Both the position numbers and the translations under genes were made by a program. This document shows, one piece after another, positions 7,735 through 15,890 of a stretch of 64,000 bases of DNA (positions are counted from its first letter, which is position 1; each line of letters opens with the position of its first letter). Under the pieces are notes generated by a model. The model did no database searches. It had not been told where the DNA came from and saw only the letters and a program-made list of their open reading frames with translations. The DNA is from AG-12 sp035531535 (GTDB lineage Bacteria > Chloroflexota > Dormibacteria > Aeolococcales > Bog-877), in the NCBI GenBank assembly GCA_035531535.1, contig DATKSV010000164.1:1-64000 (forward strand), written 5' to 3'.

Positions 7735-8410
7735 CTTTTCGACCCGGCTTGGGACCGGCTTCAACCACCACCGTGCACTCTCCCCTGGGCGGTGATGACT
7801 CAAAGTGGGCCGCCAGCTCCGCGGCGGTGCCCAGGTACCAGCTCTCATGGAGCTTGGAGATCTCGCGGGCGACGGCCACGCGCCGATCACCCACCACCTC
7901 CGCCGCCGCCATGAGGGTCGCCGCCAGTCGATGGGGAGACTCGTAGAAGACCAGGCCCAACTCCGGCGAGATCGCCAGCAGGCGCAGCATCCTGGCCCGG
8001 GTCCTGGGCAGGAAGCCAAGGAACGTGAAGCGGTCGGCCCGCAGCCCACTGGCCGCCACCGCCGCCACCAGCGCCGACGGCCCGGGGACTGCCAGCACGG
8101 TGTGCCCAGCTGCCCTGGCCGCCGCCACCACCTCGCGGCCGGGGTCGCTCACGGCCGGCATGCCGGCGTCCGACACCAGCGCCACCTCACCGCGATCCAG
8201 CGCCTCCAGAACCTGGGCCACCCGCTCTCGCTCGCGATCGCCCGGGAGCGAAATCAGCCGCGGTCTGGCTCCGATTGACCGCAGCAGGATGCCGGTGTGA
8301 CGAGTGTCCTCGGCCACCACGACCGGCACTCGCCCCAGGATCTCGGCCGCCCGGGGCGAGAGGTCACCCAGGTTGCCGATGGGGGTCGCCACCACCTGCA
8401 GGACTCCCAT
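7727..8410 (-). CDS. rsmI: 16S rRNA (cytidine1402-2'-O)-methyltransferase
   Basis: Tetrapyrrole-methylase-fold enzyme that 2'-O-methylates C1402 of 16S rRNA. The N-terminus VVATPIGNLGDLSPRA is diagnostic, followed by VVAEDTRHTG, LVSDAGMPAVSDPG and VPGPSALVAA. At 227 aa it lacks part of the C-terminal extension of longer homologues. It starts 7 nt after nadE and overlaps tatD by 8 nt. Confidence 0.95.
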   Translation of the reverse strand: MGVLQVVATPIGNLGDLSPRAAEILGRVPVVVAEDTRHTGILLRSIGARPRLISLPGDRERERVAQVLEALDRGEVALVSDAGMPAVSDPGREVVAAARAAGHTVLAVPGPSALVAAVAASGLRADRFTFLGFLPRTRARMLRLLAISPELGLVFYESPHRLAATLMAAAEVVGDRRVAVAREISKLHESWYLGTAAELAAHFESSPPRGECTVVVEAGPKPGRKVG

Positions 8411-8417
8411 CGGCAGA

Positions 8418-9239
8418 TCAATGCCCCCAGTCGCGGGGATATCTGAAGTCGAGGTCGATGGTCCGCGACGAGAGCTTGGCGATCAGAGGCGGCCGCCTTT
8501 TGAACTGGTTGCGGCGCACCCGGTCGCGCACGGTTCGCACCAGCTCGGCGGGGAATCCCATCGCCACCACCTCCTCCTCGGGGCAGCGCTGATCGACCAG
8601 GTGGAAGAGGACGCGGTCGGCCTGGGCGTAGCTGAAGCCCAGGTCCTGCTCATCCATCTGCCCTTCGAACAGGTCGGCGGAGGGCGCCTTTCGGATCAGG
8701 CTGGAAGGCAGCCCCAGATACTCGGCCAGCTGGTAGACCTGGGTCTTGTAGAGGTCGCCGAGCGGATTGAGGGCGCTGGCCATGTCGCCATAGAGGGTGC
8801 CGTACCCGAGCAGGAGTTCGGACTTGTTGGAGGTTCCCAGCACTAGCGCCGTCCGCTCCTGGGAGAGGTCGTAGAGCACCGACATCCGCTCCCGGGCCAT
8901 CTTGTTGCCGCGCCGGTTGCGGTCGTCGGTGGGCTGAGTGGCGAAGTACGCGTCCACCTGCGGGCTGATGTCGACCACCATCAGCTCGACCTCCAGGTGG
9001 GCCGCCAGCAGTTGCGCGTCGGCCAGGCTCTCGGGCGAGCTCTGCCGGTAGGGCATGGCAACGCCCAGGCTCGCCGAACGCCCCAGCGCCTTCACCGCCA
9101 AGGCGAAGGAGAGCGCCGAGTCGATCCCGCCAGAGACCCCCACCACCACCCCGTGGGCACCCACCTTGAGCACCTCGTCAGCGATGAAGGCGGCCAGGAT
9201 CCGGGTGCAGAGCGCGGGGTTTATCTCCAGTTCAGACAT
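8418..9239 (-). CDS. nadE: NAD synthetase, ammonia-ligating domain only
   Basis: Amidates deamido-NAD to NAD using ATP. The P-loop-like VVGVSGGIDSALSFAL near residue 30 and GTSNKSELLLGYGTLYGD are characteristic, as is ALNPLGDLYKTQVYQLAEYL. The 273-aa protein has no glutaminase domain of its own. The gene immediately upstream encodes a nitrilase-fold glutaminase-like protein and overlaps it (ATGtcTGA), so the two probably form a glutamine-dependent enzyme. The ATG at 9239 has AGGTGG upstream; the longer frame to 9287 lies inside the amidase gene. Confidence 0.94.
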   Translation of the reverse strand: MSELEINPALCTRILAAFIADEVLKVGAHGVVVGVSGGIDSALSFALAVKALGRSASLGVAMPYRQSSPESLADAQLLAAHLEVELMVVDISPQVDAYFATQPTDDRNRRGNKMARERMSVLYDLSQERTALVLGTSNKSELLLGYGTLYGDMASALNPLGDLYKTQVYQLAEYLGLPSSLIRKAPSADLFEGQMDEQDLGFSYAQADRVLFHLVDQRCPEEEVVAMGFPAELVRTVRDRVRRNQFKRRPPLIAKLSSRTIDLDFRYPRDWGH

Positions 9240-10110
9240 CACCCGGGTCCACCTTAAGTTGCTGCCAGAGCACGTCCTCGCGCTCATCCCGGAGCAGGGG
9301 ATAGGCTATCCGCATCCGTCGGAGCAGGCCCCTGTCCAACTCGGCTCTGAGGATAGTGGGCTGGTCCCCGGCCGGCTCCCCCCCCAACAGCCCGCCATCT
9401 GGACCCAGCACCCGGCTGCCGCCCCAGAAGTAGTGGCCGTCCTCGAAGCCGACCCGGTTGCAGTAGGCGAGGAAGGTGGTGAACAGGGCGGCATAGGTCT
9501 TGGTCATCGCGCCCCACAGCGCCGCGGTGCCCAGCTCGGCCTGGCCGCCGGCGACGCCCCGCCCGGGGCTGGCGGAAGTGCAGATGATCAGGTCAGCCCC
9601 GCCCCGGCTGAGCAGATAGGCTGAACTCGGGTGCCAGAGGTCCTCACAGATCAGGATTCCCAGCCGCCAGCTCCCCCCGCCGGCCAGGGGCAGGTCAACC
9701 GCCTCGAAGCGACTGCCCGCGGCCAGGTAGCGCTGTTCGTCGAACATGCCGTAGGTGGGCAGGTAGACCTTGCGGTGGACATGCACGATTCGCCCCTCGG
9801 CGATCAGGATGGCGGCGTTATAAAAGCGATGCGCCGGAGATTCCAGCACCGCTCCCACGACTGCGCTGCCCCGCCCCACCGCCTTGATCAGGCGGCCCAT
9901 CTCGGGACCCTCCAGGCGGATTGCGATCTCCGGCACGAGGTCCTTCAGGAAGTAGCCGCAGAGACTGAGTTCGGGAAACACCACCAGATCCTCGCCCCGG
10001 GCCACCTCCTGGGCGAGGACCTCACAGGTCCATTCCAGGTTGGGGCCGAGGTCTCCCAACCTGGGGGCATGCTGGACCAGGGCCATGCGAAGCCGGTGCT
10101 GCTGGGTCAC
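9232..10110 (-). CDS. Nitrilase-fold amidohydrolase, probable glutaminase partner of NadE
   Basis: Carbon-nitrogen hydrolase superfamily protein of 292 aa with the full Glu-Lys-Cys triad: VVFPELSLCGY (Glu), HRKVYLPTYGMFDE (Lys), and ILICEDLWHP (Cys). The sequence between Lys and Cys, YLPTYGMFDEQRY, closely resembles the glutaminase half of fused glutamine-dependent NAD synthetases. It overlaps dinG by 4 nt (GTGA) and nadE by 8 nt. I infer that it supplies ammonia from glutamine to NadE, which is normally a single fused protein in bacteria that use glutamine. Confidence 0.85.
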   Translation of the reverse strand: MTQQHRLRMALVQHAPRLGDLGPNLEWTCEVLAQEVARGEDLVVFPELSLCGYFLKDLVPEIAIRLEGPEMGRLIKAVGRGSAVVGAVLESPAHRFYNAAILIAEGRIVHVHRKVYLPTYGMFDEQRYLAAGSRFEAVDLPLAGGGSWRLGILICEDLWHPSSAYLLSRGGADLIICTSASPGRGVAGGQAELGTAALWGAMTKTYAALFTTFLAYCNRVGFEDGHYFWGGSRVLGPDGGLLGGEPAGDQPTILRAELDRGLLRRMRIAYPLLRDEREDVLWQQLKVDPGDV

Positions 10111-12842
10111 TTCACCTCCACTCTGCCGAGTATGAACCGACCCACCACCTCGGCCACCTCAGCCACCGGGTCGTAGTTGAAGGTGGCCCGGGGCAGCGCC
10201 TGCACGAAGCTCTCCCCATAGCTGCGTTCCAGGATCCGAGGATCGCAGATGACCACGGCCCCGCGATCGCCATGGCCTCGGACCAGCCGGCCGAAGCCCT
10301 GCTTCAGGCGCAGCACAGCCTCGGGAAGGGCCAGCTGGGCGAAGGCATCCGAACGGCCCCGGGACCGGGCCTGGTAGATGGGGTCGGTCGGAACCGGGAA
10401 GGGCAGCTTGTCGATGACCACGCATTGGAGCACGTCACCCGGCAGGTCGATCCCCTCCCAGAAGCTACTGGTCCCCATCAGCACGGTGCGGGCATTGTTG
10501 CGGAAGTTGCGCAGCAGTTGGTTGCGAGTGCCGTCCAACCCCTGCCCCAGGACCACGATTCCGCGGCTGTTGAGGCGGGAACGGAGCTGGGCGTGAACCT
10601 CGCGCAGGGCGGCGTAGCCGGTGAACAGCACCAGGGTCCGGCCCCCCAGGGTCTCGGCCACCTCGGCCACCAGCTGGGCCACCACCCCGGCGTGCCGGGG
10701 ATCGCCGTGCCCGGGCATGCCGCGGGGCAGGCAGCAGAGCGACTGATGGAGGTAGTCGAAGGGAGACGCCAGGATCAGCTCCTCTGCCCCCTCCAGCCCC
10801 AGCCGCTCCCTGAGGTACTGAAAGGAGCCGGCGATGGCAAGCGTCGCCGAGGTAAGCACGGCTGTCTCGCAGTGATCGAACAGCTGCTCGCGCAGGGTTT
10901 GCGCAACCGCGACTGGAGCGGTCCTGAGCACCGCCCGATCGCCCCTCTCCAGTTCCACCCAGACCACCTGTCCAGAAGCCGGCCCCGGTTCGGCGGCGGC
11001 CTCCGCCAGCGCCTGGGTGAGCAGTCGCGCCATTCCCTGAAGGGCGTCCGCCGCCAGGGAGCACTCGCGGCCGGCATTGTCGGGCTGGGGCCAGAGCGCC
11101 CCCTGCAGCGACTCGCTCTGGGCGGCTGTGCGCAGGGCCGCCACGGCGGCCTCCAGCTCCCGCACCGTCTTGTGCAACGACTTGGCGCAGCGCTGCCAGG
11201 CGGGCTTGCCGGCCTGGCGACGGTCGACGACCACGTGGGCCGTGCCTCCGGCTCGGGCCGAGTCCGCCGCGGCCAGGGCTCTCAGGTCGCCGAAGCCGGC
11301 GGTCGCCGCCTGGCGGGCCGACTTCAGCCTGGTCGGCAGGTCCCCAGATCCCAGTTCGGGCAGGCGGTCAATCACAGCCAGCAGCGACCGCAGGTTGAGG
11401 CGCTGGCTCTGCGCCTGGGTGGCCGCCTCCTCGAGATGATGGGCCTCGTCCACCACCAGCCGGTGGAACTCGGGCAGAACCGTGCCCCCACTGTCGGCGT
11501 CGGCCAGCAGCAGCGCATGGTTCACCACCACCAGGTCGGCTTCTCTGGCATCCAGCCGGGCCCGTGCCATGAAGCAGCGACGGTCTCGCCAGTTGTGGCA
11601 GGCGGGCCCCAGGCAATCGTCCACGTTGGAGCCCACCATCTCCCAGAACTCGCTGTCCCGCCCCGCCAGGCGCAGCTCCGTTCGGTCGCCAGTTGAGGTC
11701 TGCTGCGCCCAGACCACCAGCCTAACTTTGAACTTGAGCTCGTCCAGATCCAGGTGGCGACCGGCGGGACGAGCGCGCAACCAGCGCTCCATCCGGCGCA
11801 GGCTGAGGTAGTTGCCGCGGCCCTTCAGGACGACGGCTCTAACCGGCAGGGGTCTGGCCGTCTCCAGGATGGGCAGGTCCTTGGCCATCAGCTGCTCCTG
11901 CAAGGTGATGGTGTGAGTGGAGATCACGACCCGCTCCCCCCTCCGGGCGGCCCACTCACGCGCCGGCAGCAGGTATGCCAGCGACTTGCCGACGCCGGTG
12001 CCCGCCTCAACCAGCAGCTCCTGGCCCCGGTTGAAGGCCTGGGTCACCGCCACCGCCATCTGCTGCTGCTCCTCACGCAACTCGAATACGGGATCCGCCC
12101 GAGCCAGTGGCCCATCGGCGCCCAGGGCGTCCACGATCCATCTGGCATCTAGCGGACCGGCATCGGCTGGCTCCCGCCCGATCGGACCTTGCGCCCGGGC
12201 CGGCGGAGCTGCCTGCGGCGCTGCGGCGGGATCGAGCTGCGCGGCCATGAACTCCCCCGACGTCCACCCCTGGCCCAGGCATAGGTCCCGCACCCGTTGC
12301 TGGAGTTGCCCCGGCATCTCCCGCACCACCGCCACCAACCGCCAGAGCAGCATCCGGGTCGCTTCGGCGTCCGAGAGCGCCCGATGGGGGTTGTCGTGAA
12401 GCAGATGAAAGGACCGGCCCAGTTCCTCCAGGCTGTGGCTGGGAGCCGCCGGCAGGAAGACCCGGGCCAGTTCTGAGGTGTCCACGGCCGACCGGCGGGC
12501 GAAGACATCGGGCAGGATCTCCGCGCAGAAGGCGAGGTCGAAGCTGATCCCATGGCCGACCACCAGGCAGCCATCACAGAACATCGCCAGCTGGGCAACC
12601 CCCTCTTCCGGGGTTGGCTGTCCGGCTAGATCCGAGTCGCGTAACCCACACAACCGCTGCACCACCAGCGGCAGCGGGATGCCGGGGTCGGTGAGAGTCG
12701 AGAAGGTTTCCACGACGCCCTCCCGGTCGAACTTGACCGCGCCGATTTCGATGATCCGATCCGACCGTGCCGAGAGCCCGGTGGTCTCGAGATCGAAGGC
12801 GACATAGCGCGGCTCTGACCGGGCCCCTAAGTCATCCATCAC
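10107..12842 (-). CDS. dinG: DinG-family helicase with N-terminal DEDDh exonuclease domain
   Basis: A 911-aa fusion. Residues ~10-180 are a DnaQ-like 3'-5' exonuclease with VAFDLETTG, VGHGISFDL and HRALSDAEA, giving the DEDDh set. From ~250 it is an XPD/DinG-type superfamily 2 helicase: VEAGTGVGKS (Walker A), VVDEAHHLEE (DEAH), FTGYAALRE, and GTSSFWEGIDLPG. The Fe-S region keeps three cysteines (CLGPAC then RRC). The first ligand position, in the motif KGRGNYLSLRR, is Ser where Cys is usual. GTG at 12842 or ATG at 12839 could start it. It overlaps the downstream amidase gene. Confidence 0.93.
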   Translation of the reverse strand: MMDDLGARSEPRYVAFDLETTGLSARSDRIIEIGAVKFDREGVVETFSTLTDPGIPLPLVVQRLCGLRDSDLAGQPTPEEGVAQLAMFCDGCLVVGHGISFDLAFCAEILPDVFARRSAVDTSELARVFLPAAPSHSLEELGRSFHLLHDNPHRALSDAEATRMLLWRLVAVVREMPGQLQQRVRDLCLGQGWTSGEFMAAQLDPAAAPQAAPPARAQGPIGREPADAGPLDARWIVDALGADGPLARADPVFELREEQQQMAVAVTQAFNRGQELLVEAGTGVGKSLAYLLPAREWAARRGERVVISTHTITLQEQLMAKDLPILETARPLPVRAVVLKGRGNYLSLRRMERWLRARPAGRHLDLDELKFKVRLVVWAQQTSTGDRTELRLAGRDSEFWEMVGSNVDDCLGPACHNWRDRRCFMARARLDAREADLVVVNHALLLADADSGGTVLPEFHRLVVDEAHHLEEAATQAQSQRLNLRSLLAVIDRLPELGSGDLPTRLKSARQAATAGFGDLRALAAADSARAGGTAHVVVDRRQAGKPAWQRCAKSLHKTVRELEAAVAALRTAAQSESLQGALWPQPDNAGRECSLAADALQGMARLLTQALAEAAAEPGPASGQVVWVELERGDRAVLRTAPVAVAQTLREQLFDHCETAVLTSATLAIAGSFQYLRERLGLEGAEELILASPFDYLHQSLCCLPRGMPGHGDPRHAGVVAQLVAEVAETLGGRTLVLFTGYAALREVHAQLRSRLNSRGIVVLGQGLDGTRNQLLRNFRNNARTVLMGTSSFWEGIDLPGDVLQCVVIDKLPFPVPTDPIYQARSRGRSDAFAQLALPEAVLRLKQGFGRLVRGHGDRGAVVICDPRILERSYGESFVQALPRATFNYDPVAEVAEVVGRFILGRVEVK

Positions 12843-12879
12843 TTCGACCGGCAGTCTTATGCATCCCCAACCTAGGTGG

Positions 12880-13560
12880 TCAGCCCGGACCCTGAGCGCG
12901 GCACCGCGCCAGCACCAGGTCCACCACCTCGGCGGCGCTCACGCCCTCGGTGTCGATGACCACCGCGCCGGGCGGGATGGTCAGGGGGCTGTGCTTGCGA
13001 GTCAGGTCAAGATGGTCCCGGCCCACCACATCCTCACGGACCAGAACCTCCGGGGCACCCAGGCCACGCCGCTGGAACTCGACCCGGCGCCGCTCCAGAC
13101 GAACCTCCTCGGGCGCTTCCAGGTAGAACTTGCAGCGCGCGTCGGGAAACACTGCGGTGCCGGTGTCGCGGCCGACGGCCACGGCTCCCCCCGATCCGGC
13201 GGCGCGCTGCAGCCCGAGCAGAGCCCGCCGCACAGGCGCCTGGCTGGCGACGTAGGCGAGCAGCGGGGCCAGGCCCGGCTGCCACAACTCCAGATCCAGG
13301 CTTCGGCTCCCCACCCGCGCCCGCCAGCCTTCCGCCCCAGGATCGGTGTTGACCTCGACCGAGAAGTGCTGAGCCAGCTCGGCCAGGCGATGGTGGTGGC
13401 CGACGGCAATCCCCTCTGCGGCCGCCGCAACGGTCAGGGCCCGGTAGAAGATCCCGGTGTCGACGAAGGGCAGCCCCAGACGAATCGCCACCTGCCGGCC
13501 CACGGTCGACTTCCCCACCCCCGCCGGGCCGTCGATGGTGATGACTGCAGAGGAGCTCAA
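12880..13560 (-). CDS. cmk: Cytidylate kinase
   Basis: Phosphorylates CMP/dCMP. The N-terminus ITIDGPAGVGKSTVGRQVA holds the P-loop. FVDTGIFYRALT and VAVGRDTGTAVFPDARCKFYL follow, and the LID region contains RLERRRVEFQ. The 226-aa length is normal. The start is the TTG at 13560-13558, which overlaps the rluB stop as TTGA; the longer frame is within rluB. An rluB-cmk order is common in bacteria. Confidence 0.94.
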   Translation of the reverse strand: MSSSAVITIDGPAGVGKSTVGRQVAIRLGLPFVDTGIFYRALTVAAAAEGIAVGHHHRLAELAQHFSVEVNTDPGAEGWRARVGSRSLDLELWQPGLAPLLAYVASQAPVRRALLGLQRAAGSGGAVAVGRDTGTAVFPDARCKFYLEAPEEVRLERRRVEFQRRGLGAPEVLVREDVVGRDHLDLTRKHSPLTIPPGAVVIDTEGVSAAEVVDLVLARCRAQGPG

Positions 13561-14285
13561 GCCATTCCCGCCGCGGTTCGCAGGCGGGCCACCTCGGATC
13601 GGCTCAGCTCCCGAGTGGTTCCCTCCGGTTGCGTGCCGAGTCTTACCCCGGCGATCTCGACCCGCTCCAGGTCGATCAGCCGGACCCCCACCGCGGCGCA
13701 CATGCGGCGGAGCTCTCGGGGCCTCCCCTCCGCCAGGGCAACCTCGAGCACGGTCCGGCGCGAACTCTGGCGCAGGATCTTGACTGAGATGGGGTGGGTC
13801 GGGCCATCCTCCAGCACAGGACCCTGCTGGAACTGCTCGAACTCGGCAGTTGAGATGGGTCCTTGCAGGGTCATCCGATAGGTCTTGGGCAACCCGTACC
13901 GAGGGTGGGTGAGGCGCAACGCCAGGTCACCGTCATCCGTGAGCAGGATCAGGCCGCGCGAGTCCAGGTCCAGCCGCCCCACCGGGAACAGGCCGCCGGG
14001 GTCCTGGACCAGTCCCATGACCGTGGGGCGGCCCCCGGGGTCCCGGACGGTTGAGACAACCCCTGGGGGCTTGTTGAGGGCCAGATAGCGCCGTGGCGCG
14101 CGGCCTCCGCTGACCCTCCGGCCGTCCACCGCGATCAGGTCCACGTCAGGGTCGATCAGACAGCCATTCGGGGGCGGGGCCTCTCCGTTGACGGTGACCC
14201 GGCCATCCGCCACCAGCCGGTCGCTGCCGCGCCGGGAGGCGACCCCCGACCTGGCCAGCCAGCGGCTCAGGCGCTCAGACGGCAT
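13557..14285 (-). CDS. rluB: 23S rRNA pseudouridine synthase B-type (S4 domain plus RsuA/RluB catalytic domain)
   Basis: A 242-aa pseudouridine synthase. An N-terminal S4 RNA-binding domain (ERLSRWLARSGVASRRGSD) is followed by the catalytic motif FPVGRLDLDSRGLILLTDDG, whose first Asp after GRL is the nucleophile. KTYRMTLQG and EGRPRELRRM match RluB/RsuA enzymes. It overlaps scpB by 11 nt and cmk by 4 nt. RluB versus RsuA specificity is inferred from the scpAB-rluB-cmk context. Confidence 0.93.
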   Translation of the reverse strand: MPSERLSRWLARSGVASRRGSDRLVADGRVTVNGEAPPPNGCLIDPDVDLIAVDGRRVSGGRAPRRYLALNKPPGVVSTVRDPGGRPTVMGLVQDPGGLFPVGRLDLDSRGLILLTDDGDLALRLTHPRYGLPKTYRMTLQGPISTAEFEQFQQGPVLEDGPTHPISVKILRQSSRRTVLEVALAEGRPRELRRMCAAVGVRLIDLERVEIAGVRLGTQPEGTTRELSRSEVARLRTAAGMA

Positions 14286-14847
14286 CGGAGTCCGCCACCT
14301 CGGCGGCTCGGCTCAGCCAATCGCCCCCCTCACTGCTCGGAAGTGGCGGCAGGTCCTCGATCGCGGGGATCCCGACCACCTGCAGGAATCTCATGGTGGT
14401 ACCGAAGAGCCGGGCCCTGCCGGGCCCGTCCGAGCGGCCGACCTCGGCCACCAGGTCATGGCGCAGCAGCCTCTCGATCACCGCATCACAGTTGACCCCG
14501 CGGATGGCCTCGATTGCCGCTCGCGAGATGGGCTGGCGGTAGGCGACGATCGCCAGCGTCTCCAGGGCCGGGCGCGACAGGCGACCGGCCACCTCGGGTC
14601 GCAAGGCCCGCTCCACCGCCCAGGCAACGCTCGGATGACTGACCAGCTGCAGCTCCCCCTGATGGTTCTGAAGCATCAGTCCGGTGCCCCCCAGCAGAGA
14701 GGTGGCGAGCTCGACAGCACGCCGCATCTCCTCCGGGCTGAGGTCCAGCGACCGGGCCAGCTCCACCGCGGCGATCGGCTCAGCCCGCACGAACAGCACC
14801 GCCACCAGAGCCTGGGCAGCGTCCTCGGCAATCGGCTCAGCCGCCAC
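14275..14847 (-). CDS. scpB: Segregation and condensation protein B
   Basis: Winged-helix subunit of the SMC-ScpAB condensin complex. Residues AQALVAVLFVRAEPIAAVEL and the conserved LSRPALETLAIVAYRQPIS followed by IRGVNCDAVIERL identify it. The start is a GTG at 14847 with GGTGGAG upstream, 11 nt inside the end of scpA; the longer frame to 14922 is inside scpA. The product is 190 aa. Confidence 0.94.
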   Translation of the reverse strand: MAAEPIAEDAAQALVAVLFVRAEPIAAVELARSLDLSPEEMRRAVELATSLLGGTGLMLQNHQGELQLVSHPSVAWAVERALRPEVAGRLSRPALETLAIVAYRQPISRAAIEAIRGVNCDAVIERLLRHDLVAEVGRSDGPGRARLFGTTMRFLQVVGIPAIEDLPPLPSSEGGDWLSRAAEVADSDAV

Positions 14848-15547
14848 CTGGCCACTCCACCAGAATCGGCTCGTCGGGACCGCCCTGGCTGCAGGACGCC
14901 TCGCCATTCCAGAGCAGCTCAAGCAGCGCCAGGAAAAGTGCGATCGCCTCCATCCGATCCCGGGCGGACCGGAACAGCTCGTCGAAACGCATCGTCCTTT
15001 GGTCGGCCAGGAGCTGGCGGAGCTCCACCACCTTGTCCTGCACCGAGAAGCGCGGCAGCGTGAAGTGGAGTTCGTCGCGCTCGGGAAGCCTGGCCAGCAG
15101 CTCTCCGAAAGCCAGCGCCAGGGTCTCCGGGCTCAGGTGCAACGAAGCTCGCGGTTCCACCGGCAGCCCCAGCACCCTCAGAAACGCCTTGGGCCCCGCG
15201 CTGGCGTCGGCCAGAAGCACCCCCGCCGCCGCCTTGAAGATCCGGTACTCCTCGAGCCGCTCTGAGGGGTCGGGCTCCAGCTCCAGAGGCAACCCACCAC
15301 TGAGCGCGTCCTCCGAGGCCTCCTCCAGTCGCCGACCCATCTTGAGCTCCAGCAGCCGGGTGAGCTGCTGGAGGGACTCCGCCGCCCAGAGCAGGTCAAC
15401 TCCGTCACCTCCGGCCTCCACCTGTTCGCGGAGCTGGCAGCTGAGCTCGGAGAGCCGCAGAGTGCTGAGATCCGAGCCCGGAACCCTGGCCTCCGCCAGC
15501 ATCTCCGTCAGCCGCTCAAGCTGTGCCACCTCCTCGGCGGTCGCCAC
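14837..15547 (-). CDS. scpA: Segregation and condensation protein A (divergent)
   Basis: Kleisin subunit bridging SMC heads. The protein is 236 aa and acidic. The middle LLELKMGRRLEEA matches the ScpA helix normally read LLxIKSRxLLP, and the C-terminal LFLALLELLWNGEA matches the winged-helix end. The usual beta strand with EGPLDLLL at the N-terminus is not visible. Alignment by eye begins at QLERLTEMLAE. A stop codon four codons before the GTG start limits extension. Position directly upstream of scpB supports the call. Confidence 0.82.
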   Translation of the reverse strand: MATAEEVAQLERLTEMLAEARVPGSDLSTLRLSELSCQLREQVEAGGDGVDLLWAAESLQQLTRLLELKMGRRLEEASEDALSGGLPLELEPDPSERLEEYRIFKAAAGVLLADASAGPKAFLRVLGLPVEPRASLHLSPETLALAFGELLARLPERDELHFTLPRFSVQDKVVELRQLLADQRTMRFDELFRSARDRMEAIALFLALLELLWNGEASCSQGGPDEPILVEWPGGG

Positions 15548-15559
15548 CGGTCCGAGCCC

Positions 15560-15706
15560 TCAGCCGGCCTGAGGGACGGCTGAGCCAAAGTGGCGAAGCT
15601 TGGCGACGCCGCCACCAGACAGCGCCCCAGCCGTGGTCGGCCACTGGGAAACCGAGATCCCCAGGCCGATATCGGAGCCGGAGTCCAGCTGCCAGAAGTC
15701 TCCCAT
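15560..15706 (-). CDS. Possible 48-aa peptide upstream of scpA, unknown
   Basis: In the 343-nt gap between recN and scpA, one minus-strand frame encodes a 48-aa peptide starting MGDFWQLDSGSDIGLG and ending SAVPQAG. It stops 12 nt before the scpA start. The amino-acid mix looks more protein-like than the neighbouring frames, but no Shine-Dalgarno or family is recognisable. The rest of the gap (15707-15890) shows nothing. Confidence 0.25.
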   Translation of the reverse strand: MGDFWQLDSGSDIGLGISVSQWPTTAGALSGGGVAKLRHFGSAVPQAG

Positions 15707-15890
15707 CGCCGCCACGTTACCACCGCGCCCGGCCGACGCCGGCCCGCTCCCCACGGCCGGATGCCGCCAAGTCGCCGACCGCTGGTCCCGGCGGCGCCCC
15801 TGGCCGGGCATCCGCCTTTGGCTGGCCTTCGCTGCTGGCAGGACCGAGACGCCAGAAGTGCCGAGCTCCGGGATCCCGCCCCTTGGCAAA

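Noticed and set aside
10272..11696. 474-codon plus-strand ORF opposite dinG
   Set aside because: Antisense of a conserved helicase with all motifs intact on the other strand.
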